A DNA stretch of 64,000 bases. Source: Clostridia bacterium. GTDB taxonomy: Bacteria; Bacillota; Clostridia; Christensenellales; Borkfalkiaceae. The position numbers and the translations under genes are program-made. The notes under the pieces were generated by a model. It worked only from the letters and a program-made list of their open reading frames with translations. It did not search any database and had not been told where the DNA came from. Within the stretch, counting starts at the first letter, position 1. Each line of letters opens with the position of its first letter. The stretch lies in NCBI GenBank assembly GCA_017558825.1, contig JAFYTO010000014.1, positions 124,001 through 188,000 on the forward strand. The letters run 5' to 3'. Shown here one piece after another: positions 33,095-43,376 of the stretch.

Positions 33095-33813
33095 ATATTT
33101 ATGAATTAAAAACAATTGGTGAGCGTATTAGTGGCAATCCATACGTTGGTAGAGGTATTGTAATTGGCAAGTCAAATGACGGTAAACATAACGTTATAGC
33201 TTACTTTATTATGGGTAGAAGTGAAAATAGCCGTAATCGTATATTTACTATTGAAGGCGGCAACGTTTACACAACGCCATACGATTTATCAAAAGTTGAA
33301 GACCCTTCTTTAATCATTTACTCTGCAGTTAAGAGTTTTGAAAATAAACTTATTGTAACAAACGGCGACCAAACTGATACTATTTATGATTTTTTAGTAG
33401 ATGGTAAGTGTTTTACAAAAGCGCTTAAAACAAGGGCTTTTGAGCCGGATGCTCCTAACTTTACGCCAAGAATTAGCGGTATGGTTACCTTTGAAAACGG
33501 CAACTTTAACTATAAAATGAGTATTTTAAAAAGTATTGACGAGGTTGGTTCAGATACCGCGCGTTACACTTTTGATTATCCATCTAAAAACGGTTTAGGT
33601 CATTTTATTCATACATACGTTACTGATGGCAATCCTATTCCAACTTTCCAAGGCGAGCCAGAAAGAGTTAGTATTCCTAATGATATTAACGAATTTAGTG
33701 CTGATATTTGGAATAACTTAAACGAAAACAATAAAATTTCCTTATACGTTAGATACACTAATTTAGAAACTAGCGAATATAGCGAAGTTTTAATTAACAA
33801 GCACGAATTATAA
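33091..33813 (+). CDS. purO: IMP cyclohydrolase, archaeal PurO type
   Basis: The 240-aa protein matches the PurO family (COG3363-like): GNPYVGRGIVIGKS near the N-terminus, AYFIMGRSENSRNRIF (~36-51), LIIYSAVKSF and TNGDQTDTI (~91-99), and RISGMVTFENGNFNYKMSIL. It closes FAICAR to IMP. In most bacteria this is done by the N-terminal domain of PurH, which is missing in this operon, so PurO fills that role. It overlaps purN and sits 16 bp before the stand-alone AICAR transformylase. Recognition is by sequence pattern and pathway logic. Confidence 0.85.
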   Translation: MNIYELKTIGERISGNPYVGRGIVIGKSNDGKHNVIAYFIMGRSENSRNRIFTIEGGNVYTTPYDLSKVEDPSLIIYSAVKSFENKLIVTNGDQTDTIYDFLVDGKCFTKALKTRAFEPDAPNFTPRISGMVTFENGNFNYKMSILKSIDEVGSDTARYTFDYPSKNGLGHFIHTYVTDGNPIPTFQGEPERVSIPNDINEFSADIWNNLNENNKISLYVRYTNLETSEYSEVLINKHEL

Positions 33814-33829
33814 TCATTTGGAGATAAAA

Positions 33830-35011
33830 ATGAAAGAGTTTGAATTAAAATACGGTTGTAACCCTAACCAAAAACCATCTAGAATTTTTATGGAAAACGG
33901 CGAACTTCCAATTAAAATTTTAAACGGTAAACCAGGCTATATCAACTTTTTAGATGCATTTAACGCTTGGCAACTTGTTAAAGAGTTGAAAGAAGCGCTT
34001 AATTTACCTGCAGCAACTTCATTTAAGCACGTTTCGCCAACTTCTGCGGCAGTAGGCATTAAATTAAGCGATAACTTAAAAAAAGCTTGCTTTGTTAGTG
34101 ACGTTGAAGGTCTTGATGATAGTCCTCTTGCGTGCGCTTATGCAAGGGCTAGAGGCACTGATAGGCAATGTTCGTTTGGCGATTTTATTGCACTTTCTGA
34201 CGTGTGCGACAAAACAACTGCTAAACTTATTTCTCGCGAAGTTAGTGACGGTGTTATTGCTCCAGGCTATACTGACGAAGCGCTTGAAATTTTAAAGAAA
34301 AAGCGTAAAGGCACTTACAATATTATTGAGATTGACGAAAATTACGTTCCTGAAGTTGTTGAACGTAAACAAGTTTTTGGTATTACGTTTGAGCAAGGTA
34401 GAAACAACTTTAAAGTTGATGAAAGTTTACTAAAAAATATTGTAACTGAAAATAAAACTTTGCCTGAAAGCGCAGTTCGTGACCTTATAATTTCGCTTAT
34501 TACCCTTAAATATACGCAATCTAACTCAGTTTGCTATGCTTATGACGGACAAGCTATTGGCGTTGGCGCTGGTCAACAATCACGTATTCACTGTACTCGC
34601 TTGGCTGGCGGCAAGGCTGACACGTGGTTCTTACGTCAACACGAAAAAGTTTTAAATCTTCCATTTTTACCAACGCTTGGTAGACCTGAAAGAGATAACA
34701 TTATTGACGGCTATATAAATAAAAACGAGGAAGATGTATGTAGTGACGGTATTTGGCAAAAATACTTTACAAGTCGCCCAGAACCATTAACAAATGAAGA
34801 AATTAAAGATTATCTTTCTAAAATTAGCGGTGTTTCTCTTGGTTCTGACGCCTTCTTCCCATTTGACGATAATATTGAAAGAGCACATTTAAGTGGTGTT
34901 TCTTATATCGCTGAGCCAGGTGGCTCTATAAGAGATGACGTTGTTATTGACACGTCAAACAAATATAATATGGTGCTTTGCTTTACAGGCTTAAGGCTTT
35001 TCCACCATTAA
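33830..35011 (+). CDS. purH: AICAR formyltransferase (single-domain PurH C-terminal half)
   Basis: The 393-aa protein holds only the AICAR transformylase part. [15 protein letters not shown] at the N-terminus and [12 protein letters not shown] (~66-77), containing the catalytic Lys-His pair, match the C-terminal half of bifunctional PurH, as do [17 protein letters not shown] and [14 protein letters not shown]. No MGS-like IMP cyclohydrolase domain precedes it; PurO is encoded just upstream. ATG 33830 follows TTGGAGA at good spacing. The reaction consumes 10-formyl-THF, and its substrate ZMP/AICAR is the riboswitch ligand class. Confidence 0.92.
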   Translation: MKEFELKYGCNPNQKPSRIFMENGELPIKILNGKPGYINFLDAFNAWQLVKELKEALNLPAATSFKHVSPTSAAVGIKLSDNLKKACFVSDVEGLDDSPLACAYARARGTDRQCSFGDFIALSDVCDKTTAKLISREVSDGVIAPGYTDEALEILKKKRKGTYNIIEIDENYVPEVVERKQVFGITFEQGRNNFKVDESLLKNIVTENKTLPESAVRDLIISLITLKYTQSNSVCYAYDGQAIGVGAGQQSRIHCTRLAGGKADTWFLRQHEKVLNLPFLPTLGRPERDNIIDGYINKNEEDVCSDGIWQKYFTSRPEPLTNEEIKDYLSKISGVSLGSDAFFPFDDNIERAHLSGVSYIAEPGGSIRDDVVIDTSNKYNMVLCFTGLRLFHH

Positions 35012-35024
35012 AAAGGAGAAAAAT

Positions 35025-36269
35025 ATGTTTTTTAACAAATTAGAACAATTTGACAGTGAAGTTTATGCTTCTTGTAATAGGGAATTAAAAAGACAAGAGC
35101 ACAATATTGAACTTATTGCATCAGAAAATATTGTTTCACCAGCGGTTTTACTTGCTGCTGGCACGGTATTAACAAATAAGTATGCAGAAGGCTATCCGGG
35201 TAAAAGATATTACGGCGGTTGTGTTTACGTTGATGAAGTTGAAGAAATTGCAAGAGAAAGAGCTAAAAAACTTTTTGGTGCTGAATATGCTAACGTTCAA
35301 CCACATAGCGGTGCAAACGCAAACCTTGCGGTATTCTTTGCGCTTTTAAACCCTGGCGACACAGTGCTTTCAATGAGCCTTGCTAACGGCGGTCACTTAT
35401 CTCACGGTTCTCCTGTTAATATTTCTGGCAAATATTTTAACATTGTATCTTATGCGGTAAGTAACGATACTCAAGTAATTGATTATAATGAAGTTAGAAG
35501 GCTTGCTTTAGAACATAAGCCAAAGCTAATTTTAGCTGGTGCATCTGCTTATGCTAGGGCAATTGACTTTAAAAAGTTTAAAGAAATTGCGGACGAAGTT
35601 GGCGCTTACTATATGGTAGATATGGCGCATATTGCTGGTTTGGTGGCGGCTGGTTTACATGAAAGTCCTGTTCCTTATGCTGACGTGGTTACTACTACAA
35701 CTCACAAAACTTTACGTGGTCCACGCGGTGGTTTAATTTTATGTAAAGAAAAGTTTGGTAAAATGATAGATAAAGCAGTATTCCCAGGTATTCAAGGCGG
35801 ACCTTTAATGCACATTATTGCTGCAAAAGCCGTTGCTTTAGGTGAAGCGCTTACTGAAGAATTTAAGCAATATCAAACTCAAATCGTTAAAAACGCTAAA
35901 GTTTTAGCTGATGAACTTATGAAAAACGGTGTTAAGCTTGTTTCTAACGGTACGGACAATCACTTAATGCTCTTAGACCTTACAAGCGCTAATATTACTG
36001 GTAAAGAACTTGAAAAACGTTTAGATGAAGTTCATATTACAGCAAATAAGAACGCTATTCCTAACGACCCTCAAAGTCCGTTTATTACAAGCGGTTTAAG
36101 AATTGGCACTCCTGCCGTAACTTCAAGAGGATTTAAGGAAGAAGAAATGGTTAAAATTGCTAAATTCATAAGTGATATTATTTATGACTATGAAAATAGC
36201 AAAGAAAGAGTTACAAGCGAAGTTATAGAACTTTGCAAAAAATTCCCAATTTACAATAAGGAAGTATAA
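35025..36269 (+). CDS. glyA: Serine hydroxymethyltransferase
   Basis: The 414-aa PLP enzyme makes glycine and 5,10-methylene-THF from serine. [24 protein letters not shown], the PLP-lysine motif [13 protein letters not shown] (~225-237) and [12 protein letters not shown] are typical. It supplies both glycine for PurD and one-carbon units for PurN and PurH. AAAGGAG precedes the ATG and its stop is directly followed by the purD start. Placement in the ZTP-controlled operon fits folate-dependent regulation. Confidence 0.95.
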   Translation: MFFNKLEQFDSEVYASCNRELKRQEHNIELIASENIVSPAVLLAAGTVLTNKYAEGYPGKRYYGGCVYVDEVEEIARERAKKLFGAEYANVQPHSGANANLAVFFALLNPGDTVLSMSLANGGHLSHGSPVNISGKYFNIVSYAVSNDTQVIDYNEVRRLALEHKPKLILAGASAYARAIDFKKFKEIADEVGAYYMVDMAHIAGLVAAGLHESPVPYADVVTTTTHKTLRGPRGGLILCKEKFGKMIDKAVFPGIQGGPLMHIIAAKAVALGEALTEEFKQYQTQIVKNAKVLADELMKNGVKLVSNGTDNHLMLLDLTSANITGKELEKRLDEVHITANKNAIPNDPQSPFITSGLRIGTPAVTSRGFKEEEMVKIAKFISDIIYDYENSKERVTSEVIELCKKFPIYNKEV

Positions 36270-37544
36270 ATGAATATTTTAGTTGTTGGTAGCGGTGGTA
36301 GAGAACACGCTATTGTTAAAAAAATTAAAGAAAATAAAGACGTAAAAAATATTTACGCTTTGCCAGGTAACGGCGGTATTGCATTAGATGCTACTTGCGT
36401 AAATATTGGTGCAAAAGAAATTGATAAAATTGTAGAGTTTGCGCTTGAAAACAAAATTGATTACGCTATCGTTGCGCCAGACGACCCTCTTGTTTTAGGT
36501 TGCGTTGATGCGCTTAATAAAGTTGGTATTGACTGTTTTGGTCCAAATAAAGATGCTGCTATAATTGAAGGTAGTAAAGTATTTTCAAAAAACTTAATGA
36601 AGAAATACGGAATTCCTACAGCAAGCTATAACGTGTTTAACGATGCAAGTAAAGCGTTAGAATTTGTTAAAACTTGTGATATTCCTATCGTTATTAAGGC
36701 TGACGGTTTGGCACTTGGTAAGGGCGTTATAATAGCTACTGAGCGCGAGCAAGCAGTTGAGGCAATTAACTCTATTATGCTTGATAAAATTTTTGGTAAC
36801 AGTGGTAATGAAATTGTTATTGAAGAATATTTAGAAGGTCCAGAAGTGTCCGTTTTAGCGTTTACTGACGGTAAAACGCTTGTTCCAATGGTCTCTTCTA
36901 TGGACCATAAACGTATTGGCGACTATGATACTGGTTTAAATACGGGCGGTATGGGTACGATTGCTCCAAACCCATATTACACAGAAGAAGTTGCTAAAAA
37001 GTGTATGGAAACTATCTTTATTCCTACTATAAACGCTATGAATAGTGAAAATAGAACGTTTAAAGGTTGTTTATACTTTGGCTTAATGCTTACTAAAAAC
37101 GGGCCTAAAGTTATTGAATATAACTGCCGTTTTGGCGACCCTGAAACTCAAGTAGTTCTTCCACTTTTAAAAACTGACCTTTTAGAAGTTATGAAAGCAA
37201 CAACTTACGGCACTTTAGATAAGTGTAACGTTGAATTTAATAATGGTAGTGCCTGCTGTGTTATTTTAGCTTCAAACGGCTATCCTCAAAAGTATGAAAC
37301 TGGCTACGAAATAACACTTCCAACCGGCGTTGACGGCCAAGTTTATGTTGCTGGCGCTAAATTAGATGGTGGTGTATTGAAAACTTCTGGTGGTAGAGTT
37401 TTAGGCGCAACTGCTATTGGTGCTACGCTTGAAGACGCTATTAAAGGCGCTTACGAATTAGCAAATAAAATTGAATTTAAAAACAAGTATTCAAGAACTG
37501 ATATTGGTCAAAAGGCGTTAAAAGCAAAGGAGTTAATTAAATAA
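36270..37544 (+). CDS. purD: GAR synthetase PurD
   Basis: The 424-aa ATP-grasp enzyme ligates phosphoribosylamine and glycine. VVGSGGREHAI at the N-terminus, KADGLALGKGVIIA (~146-159), EYLEGPEVSVLAF (~187-199) and IEYNCRFGDPETQ (~283-295) are the family hallmarks. It begins on the base after the glyA stop and shares its last base with the purL start (TAATG), so the three are tightly coupled. Confidence 0.95.
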   Translation: MNILVVGSGGREHAIVKKIKENKDVKNIYALPGNGGIALDATCVNIGAKEIDKIVEFALENKIDYAIVAPDDPLVLGCVDALNKVGIDCFGPNKDAAIIEGSKVFSKNLMKKYGIPTASYNVFNDASKALEFVKTCDIPIVIKADGLALGKGVIIATEREQAVEAINSIMLDKIFGNSGNEIVIEEYLEGPEVSVLAFTDGKTLVPMVSSMDHKRIGDYDTGLNTGGMGTIAPNPYYTEEVAKKCMETIFIPTINAMNSENRTFKGCLYFGLMLTKNGPKVIEYNCRFGDPETQVVLPLLKTDLLEVMKATTYGTLDKCNVEFNNGSACCVILASNGYPQKYETGYEITLPTGVDGQVYVAGAKLDGGVLKTSGGRVLGATAIGATLEDAIKGAYELANKIEFKNKYSRTDIGQKALKAKELIK

Positions 37545-40500
37545 TGGTTTATCGTTTATACGTTGAAAAGAAAGCTGGGTTTACGCACGAAGCAAATTCA
37601 TTATTTAGCGATATTATTACGTTTTTAGGCATAAACAGCTTAAAAGGCGTTCGCGTTTTAAATAGGTATGACGTTGAAAATATTGATGAAGATTTGTTTA
37701 ATTATGCAATCAACACAGTTTTTAGCGAGCCACAAGTAGATAATTATTATTTAGATTTTGATTTTTCAAATAAAATTGTTTTTGCCGTTGAATATTTGCC
37801 AGGTCAATTTGACCAAAGGGCAGATTCTTGCTCACAATGCTTACAAATTATTTCTCAAAAAGAAAGGTCTACAGTAAAAACTGCTAAAATTTATTTGTTA
37901 GAAGGCGATTTAACAAGTGAAGAAATAGACAGGATTAAAAAATATGTTATTAACCCTGTTGAAAGCCGTGAAGCAACGCTTGAAAAGTTTGAAACGCTTA
38001 AAACTGAATATGAAATTCCAACGTCTGTTAAAACGTTAAACGGATTTAACAGTTTAGATAAAGACGGTTTAAAAGCATTTATTAAAGAATATGGACTTGC
38101 AATGGATGAAGATGATATTGCTTTTTGCCAAAAATACTTTATAAGTGAAAATAGAAATCCAACCATTACTGAAATTAAAATGATAGATACGTATTGGTCG
38201 GACCACTGCCGTCATACAACTTTCTTAACAACAATTGATAGCGTTAAGTTTGATGATGAGCTTTTACAAGAAACATATAATGACTATATTGCAACACGTA
38301 AAGAGTTAAATAGAACAAAGCCTATAAACCTTATGGACGTTGCTACTATTGCCGTTAGATACCTTAAAAAAGAGGGCAAACTTGAAAAACTTGATGAAAG
38401 CGAAGAAATTAATGCTTGTACGGTAAACGTTAAAGTTACAGTTGACGGCAAGGAAGAAGATTGGCTTTTACTCTTTAAAAACGAAACACACAATCACCCT
38501 ACGGAAATTGAACCGTTTGGCGGTGCCGCTACTTGTATTGGTGGCGCTATTCGTGACCCACTTTCTGGACGTTCTTACGTTTACGGAGCAATGCGCGTTA
38601 CTGGTGCGGGTAATCCTTTAAAACCTGTTAGTGAAACCTTAAAAGGTAAACTTCCACAACGTAAAATTGTTACGACTGCGGCGGAGGGATATTCTTCATA
38701 CGGTAACCAAATTGGTCTCGCAACTGGCTTAGTTGATGAAATTTATCACGATGGCTATACTGCAAAGCGTATGGAAATTGGCGCGGTTATTGCAGCTGCT
38801 CCTAAAGCAAACGTAAGGCGTGAAAGACCTGCTGCTGGTGACGTTGTTATATTGCTTGGCGGTAGAACTGGACGTGACGGATGCGGTGGTGCAACTGGCT
38901 CTTCAAAGTCACATACTTTAAGTTCGCTTGAAAGTTGTGGTGCGGAAGTTCAAAAGGGTAACGCTCCTGAAGAAAGAAAACTTCAAAGATTGTTTAGAAA
39001 CCCAATTGCAAGTAAAATGATTAAACGTTGCAACGACTTTGGTGCAGGCGGTGTATCCGTTGCTATTGGCGAACTTGCTGACGGTTTAGTAATAAATTTA
39101 AATAAAGTTCCTAAAAAGTACGAAGGCTTAGACGGAACTGAACTTGCAATAAGTGAATCTCAAGAAAGAATGGCTGTTGTTGTTGAAAAACAAGATGCTG
39201 AAGCATTTGTTAAATTAGCTGAAAGTGAAAATTTGGAAGCTACTCAAGTTGCAACGGTAACTGATAACGCAAGGCTTACAATGCTTTGGAACAACGTTGT
39301 AATTTGCGATATTTCACGCGAGTTTTTAAATTCTAACGGCGCAGAAAAACATATTGACGTTGCTTGTGCTAAACCACAAGACTATGCAAAAAACGTTGGC
39401 TCTGACTTTAAAACAAACTATTTTGATTTAGTTAAGGACCTTAACGTTGCATCAAAACGCGGTTTAAGTGAAAGATTTGACTCTACTATTGGCGCCGGTA
39501 CGGTTTTAATGCCGTTTGGTGGCAAACGCCAATTAACGCCTATTCAAGCAATGGTACATAAAGTTTCCGTTGAAAAGGGTTCTACTGACACTTGCTCACT
39601 TATGGCTTACGGCTACAATCCGTTTATAACGGAAAAAAGCCCATATCACGGTGCATATTTAGCGGTAATTGAGTCCGTTTCTAAACTTATTGCAACAGGT
39701 GCTTCTTTTGATGACGTTTATTTAACTTTCCAAGAATATTTTGAACGCCCAAATAAAGATGCGTACCGTTGGGGCAAACCACTTTCCGCATTGCTTGGTG
39801 CGTACAAGGCTCAAAAAGACCTTTCAATAGGCTCTATTGGCGGAAAGGATAGTATGAGTGGTTCGTTTGAAAATTTAGACGTTCCACCAACGCTTTGCTC
39901 ATTTGCCGTTACTACGGATAAGGTGCAAAATATAATTTCGCCTGAATTTAAAAAGGCTAATAGCAAAGTAGTTTTACTTACTTGTGAATATGACGACAAT
40001 AACTTGCCAAACGCAAAATCTTTAATTAAAAACTTTAATATTGTAAACGGTTTAGTTAAAGAGGGTAAAGTTCTTGCTTGTTATACGCCTTGCTACGGCG
40101 GTATTGCTGAAGCGGTTTACAAAATGTGTATTGGTAACGGTTTAGGCTTTAAATATGATAGCGCTATTACAACTCAAGAAATGTTTAATTATAACTACGG
40201 TGCTTTCGTTATTGAAGTTAGTGAAGACTTAAACGTTGGTAAAGTTTTAGGCTATACGCAAGAAGCTCAAAATATTGAATATAATACCCAAGTTTTATCG
40301 CTTAGCGAACTTGAAAACGTATATGAAAACGTTTTAGAAAGTGTATATCCAATGAACGCTAAAACCGATAAGGCTATTATTGAAAATTTACGTTTTGAAA
40401 CAGACAAAACGTTTAAATGTAATTATAGCGTAGCAAAACCTAAAGTTTTAATTCCAGTATTCCCAGGTACTAACTGTGAATATGATAGCGCTAAGGCTAT

Positions 40501-41233
40501 GGAATTTGCTGGCGCGGAAGCAGATATTTTTGTAATAAACAACTTAACTTCACAAAACGTTGCTAAGAGTGTTGAAGACTTTGCTAAGAAGATTAAAGAA
40601 AGTCAAATGATATTTATTCCGGGCGGTTTCTCTGGTGGTGACGAACCTGACGGTTCCGGCAAGTTTATTACCGCGTTCTTTAGAAATGAAGTTATTAAAG
40701 AAAACGTAACTGAACTTTTAGAAAAGCGTGACGGCTTAATGTGTGGTATTTGTAACGGCTTCCAAGCTCTTATTAAACTCGGTTTAGTTCCATATGGTAA
40801 AATTGTTGACACTAATGAAGCTTATCCTACTTTAACGTTTAACAGCATTGGCAGACACCAATCAAAAATTGTTAGAACAAAAGTTGTTTCAAACAATTCT
40901 CCATGGCTTAAAAACGTAAACGTTGGCGACATTATAAACGTTGCAATTTCACACGGTGAAGGTAGGTTTATTGCAAGCAATGAAGTTGTTAATAACTTAA
41001 TTAAAAACGGTCAAGTTATCACTCAATACGTTGACGAGCTTGGCAATGCAACTTCAAATATTCAATATAATCCAAACAACAGCGTTTACGCTATTGAAGG
41101 TATAGTTTCGCCTGACGGTAGAGTTTTAGGTAAAATGGGCCATAGCGAAAGATGGAACAACGGTTTATACAAAAACGTTTACGGCGAATATGATTTAAAA
41201 CTCTTTAAATCGGCTGTTGAATATTTTAAATAA
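37544..41233 (+). CDS. purL: FGAM synthase PurL, single-chain type
   Basis: The 1229-aa enzyme converts FGAR to FGAM using glutamine and ATP. It is the long one-chain form, with an N-terminal PurS-like domain (VYRLYVEKKAGF), two PurM-like halves (ETHNHPTEIEPFGGAATCIGG, HHx motif SDHCRHTTF) and a C-terminal class I glutaminase. The glutaminase has VFPGTNCEYD (~967) and GICNGFQALIKLG with the nucleophile Cys near 1069, and the HGEGRF histidine. Thus PurL retains its cysteine, unlike PurF here. No purS or purQ is needed. It is the last gene of the operon, followed by a terminator at 41288. Confidence 0.95.
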   Translation: MVYRLYVEKKAGFTHEANSLFSDIITFLGINSLKGVRVLNRYDVENIDEDLFNYAINTVFSEPQVDNYYLDFDFSNKIVFAVEYLPGQFDQRADSCSQCLQIISQKERSTVKTAKIYLLEGDLTSEEIDRIKKYVINPVESREATLEKFETLKTEYEIPTSVKTLNGFNSLDKDGLKAFIKEYGLAMDEDDIAFCQKYFISENRNPTITEIKMIDTYWSDHCRHTTFLTTIDSVKFDDELLQETYNDYIATRKELNRTKPINLMDVATIAVRYLKKEGKLEKLDESEEINACTVNVKVTVDGKEEDWLLLFKNETHNHPTEIEPFGGAATCIGGAIRDPLSGRSYVYGAMRVTGAGNPLKPVSETLKGKLPQRKIVTTAAEGYSSYGNQIGLATGLVDEIYHDGYTAKRMEIGAVIAAAPKANVRRERPAAGDVVILLGGRTGRDGCGGATGSSKSHTLSSLESCGAEVQKGNAPEERKLQRLFRNPIASKMIKRCNDFGAGGVSVAIGELADGLVINLNKVPKKYEGLDGTELAISESQERMAVVVEKQDAEAFVKLAESENLEATQVATVTDNARLTMLWNNVVICDISREFLNSNGAEKHIDVACAKPQDYAKNVGSDFKTNYFDLVKDLNVASKRGLSERFDSTIGAGTVLMPFGGKRQLTPIQAMVHKVSVEKGSTDTCSLMAYGYNPFITEKSPYHGAYLAVIESVSKLIATGASFDDVYLTFQEYFERPNKDAYRWGKPLSALLGAYKAQKDLSIGSIGGKDSMSGSFENLDVPPTLCSFAVTTDKVQNIISPEFKKANSKVVLLTCEYDDNNLPNAKSLIKNFNIVNGLVKEGKVLACYTPCYGGIAEAVYKMCIGNGLGFKYDSAITTQEMFNYNYGAFVIEVSEDLNVGKVLGYTQEAQNIEYNTQVLSLSELENVYENVLESVYPMNAKTDKAIIENLRFETDKTFKCNYSVAKPKVLIPVFPGTNCEYDSAKAMEFAGAEADIFVINNLTSQNVAKSVEDFAKKIKESQMIFIPGGFSGGDEPDGSGKFITAFFRNEVIKENVTELLEKRDGLMCGICNGFQALIKLGLVPYGKIVDTNEAYPTLTFNSIGRHQSKIVRTKVVSNNSPWLKNVNVGDIINVAISHGEGRFIASNEVVNNLIKNGQVITQYVDELGNATSNIQYNPNNSVYAIEGIVSPDGRVLGKMGHSERWNNGLYKNVYGEYDLKLFKSAVEYFK

Positions 41234-41287
41234 ATCGTAAAAATTTAAGAAAACATCTTAAAATTTAACAAAATTTCTATAATAAGT

Positions 41288-41317
41288 TAAAAGCGCTTTT
41301 ATTAGCGCTTTTTTCTT
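41288..41317 (+). terminator. Terminator of the purine operon
   Basis: AAAAGCGC and GCGCTTTT around TTTTATTA, followed by TTCTT. The hairpin is about 55 bp after purL. Confidence 0.7.
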
Positions 41318-41352
41318 ATAAAAAAATATTTTTAAAAATTTTAATTTTGGTA

Positions 41353-41381
41353 TTGACAATAAAAAATTGCGGTGCTAAAAT
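41353..41381 (+). promoter_or_regulatory. Promoter of the ABC exporter gene
   Basis: TTGACA (41353-41358), a 17-bp spacer and TAAAAT (41376-41381). The leader of about 60 nt contains GAGG at 41415-41418 and the palindrome CGCTTTTAAAAGCG at 41425-41438. Confidence 0.75.
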
Positions 41382-41449
41382 AAAAGCGACCTATAAAAAG
41401 GTTAATATTTCGACGAGGTAAAAGCGCTTTTAAAAGCGTTAAAATTGTT

Positions 41450-43336
41450 ATGTCGAAGCATATATCGGTAAGTGAAGGTAAACAACTAGCTAACTTAGAA
41501 CACACTAAACACGAAAATAAAATTCCTGATTTAGAGTATCTTTTTCGTCCAAGCAAGGATGGAAATAAAAAAGGTGAAAAATCGCAAGATTCGTTCATGA
41601 GCCGAATTATAAAAAAAGATTTTTGGCGCATGTTATATCTATGCGCCATTCATATTATATGCGATTCTCCAACTTGGGTATTTTCATTAGTTACAAGTGA
41701 CGTAATAAATTTAATAACGTATAAACCTGAAGGTTTTGTGTTGCGAATAGTTTTAGAGGCGTTAATTTTATTCATTTTAATACTTTTTAATGTTCCAACA
41801 AACGTTTTATACTCTAAAATATTAAACGGTACAATTCGCTCTAACACAGCGCGAATTAAAAGCGCACTTATTCGTAAACTTCAACGCCTTTCAATAACTT
41901 ATCATAAAGAAATGGAAGAAGGCCGCATAAGTTCAAAATTTATTCGTGACGTAGATAACGTTGGTATGTATCATAGAATATTTTTATCAACCATTATTAC
42001 GCTTATCGTAGATTTACTTATTGCCATAGGAATAGCGCTTTATAGAAGCCCTTTGGTAACGCTATTTTTCGTGTTAATTATACCTTTAAACGTTCTATTT
42101 ACTTTTGTTTTTAGGAAGAAAATTAGAAAACAAAGTTTTGAATTCCGCGTTCATAATGAAGAATTGTCTGCAAAGCTTACAACAACGCTTCAAATGATGA
42201 ACATTGTTAAAGCGCACGGTTTAGCAAACGTTGAAGGCGAAATTGTTGATAATAAAATTCACGAAGTTAAAGACGCGGCTTTAAAACTTGATAATACCAA
42301 CGCATATTTTGCGGCTTTAATTTGGTCGTCAAGTAAAATAATGGCGGGCGTTTGCTTGTTCTTTTGCGTGTATTTAGCGCTTAACAACGTAATAAAACCT
42401 GGCGACGTTGTTTTATTCCAAACTTTATTTAATTCAATTAGCGCCTACGTATTGCAACTTATAAACGTTATGCCAAACATTATAACGGGGCAAGAAGCAG
42501 TGCGCTCACTTAGTGAAATTATGAGTGCGGAAGATATTGAAAACGATAATGGTAAAAAGCACGTAAACGCAATAAAAGGTAAAATTTTGTTTGAAAACGT
42601 TTGTTATAGATATCCAAACGAAAGTAAAAACGTAATAAACAACTTTAACCTAAGCGTAAACGAAGGCGAAAGAATAGCGGTTGTAGGCTCTTCGGGGTCT
42701 GGTAAAACTACAATAATGAATTTAATAATCGGGCTTCTTTCACCAACAAGCGGTAGAATTTATTTGGACGGAAAACCTCTTGATGAAATTTCAATGCAGG
42801 AATATAGGCATTTTATTTCCGTTGTTCCGCAAAATAGTATGCTATTTTCTGGCACTATTAAGGAAAATATTACTTATGGTTTGCCTCATTATACTGAAAA
42901 AGAGTTTAACGATGCAATAGAAGACTCGTTTATTACCGAATTCTTACCGTCCTTTCCAAACGGCATAAACACAATGGTGGGCGAGCACGGCGATAAACTT
43001 TCAGGCGGGCAAAAACAGCGTATTTCAATAGCGCGTGCACTTATTCGTAACCCTAAAATTTTAATTTTAGACGAAGCAACTTCCGCGCTTGATAACGTTT
43101 CAGAATACCACGTTCAAAAGGCTATTGACAAACTTGTTAATAAGCGTACAACGTTTATAGTTGCACACAGGCTTTCAACAATAAGAAATGCGGATAGAAT
43201 TGTAGTTATGGAAAACGGCGAGATTGTAGAAGTTGGAACGTATAGTGAACTTGTTGAGTTAAACGGTAAGTTTGCCGAACTTGAAAAGTTAAGCAAAATG
43301 CGCGAAGATGCTATAAAAAAAGAGATGGCAGTATAA
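41450..43336 (+). CDS. ABC exporter, fused membrane and ATPase domains
   Basis: The 628-aa half-transporter has a hydrophilic N-terminal ~60 residues, six transmembrane helices (~65-370) and an ATPase domain. The latter shows Walker A VGSSGSGKTT (~415), Q-loop VVPQNSMLFSG, signature LSGGQKQRISIARAL, Walker B KILILDEATSALD and H-loop AHRLST. All are intact. It probably works as a homodimer exporting a lipid, peptide or drug; the substrate is unknown. No ribosome site lies at the usual distance from the ATG: GAGG is 31 nt upstream with a palindrome between. The gene is monocistronic. Confidence 0.9.
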   Translation: MSKHISVSEGKQLANLEHTKHENKIPDLEYLFRPSKDGNKKGEKSQDSFMSRIIKKDFWRMLYLCAIHIICDSPTWVFSLVTSDVINLITYKPEGFVLRIVLEALILFILILFNVPTNVLYSKILNGTIRSNTARIKSALIRKLQRLSITYHKEMEEGRISSKFIRDVDNVGMYHRIFLSTIITLIVDLLIAIGIALYRSPLVTLFFVLIIPLNVLFTFVFRKKIRKQSFEFRVHNEELSAKLTTTLQMMNIVKAHGLANVEGEIVDNKIHEVKDAALKLDNTNAYFAALIWSSSKIMAGVCLFFCVYLALNNVIKPGDVVLFQTLFNSISAYVLQLINVMPNIITGQEAVRSLSEIMSAEDIENDNGKKHVNAIKGKILFENVCYRYPNESKNVINNFNLSVNEGERIAVVGSSGSGKTTIMNLIIGLLSPTSGRIYLDGKPLDEISMQEYRHFISVVPQNSMLFSGTIKENITYGLPHYTEKEFNDAIEDSFITEFLPSFPNGINTMVGEHGDKLSGGQKQRISIARALIRNPKILILDEATSALDNVSEYHVQKAIDKLVNKRTTFIVAHRLSTIRNADRIVVMENGEIVEVGTYSELVELNGKFAELEKLSKMREDAIKKEMAV

Positions 43337-43345
43337 TTAAAAAAT

Positions 43346-43376
43346 AAAACTCGGCTTTAATTAGCCGAGTTTTTTA
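43346..43376. terminator. Bidirectional terminator between ABC exporter and IMPase genes
   Basis: AAAACTCGGCT and AGCCGAGTTTT around a 6-nt loop with A and T runs on the two sides. Confidence 0.85.
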
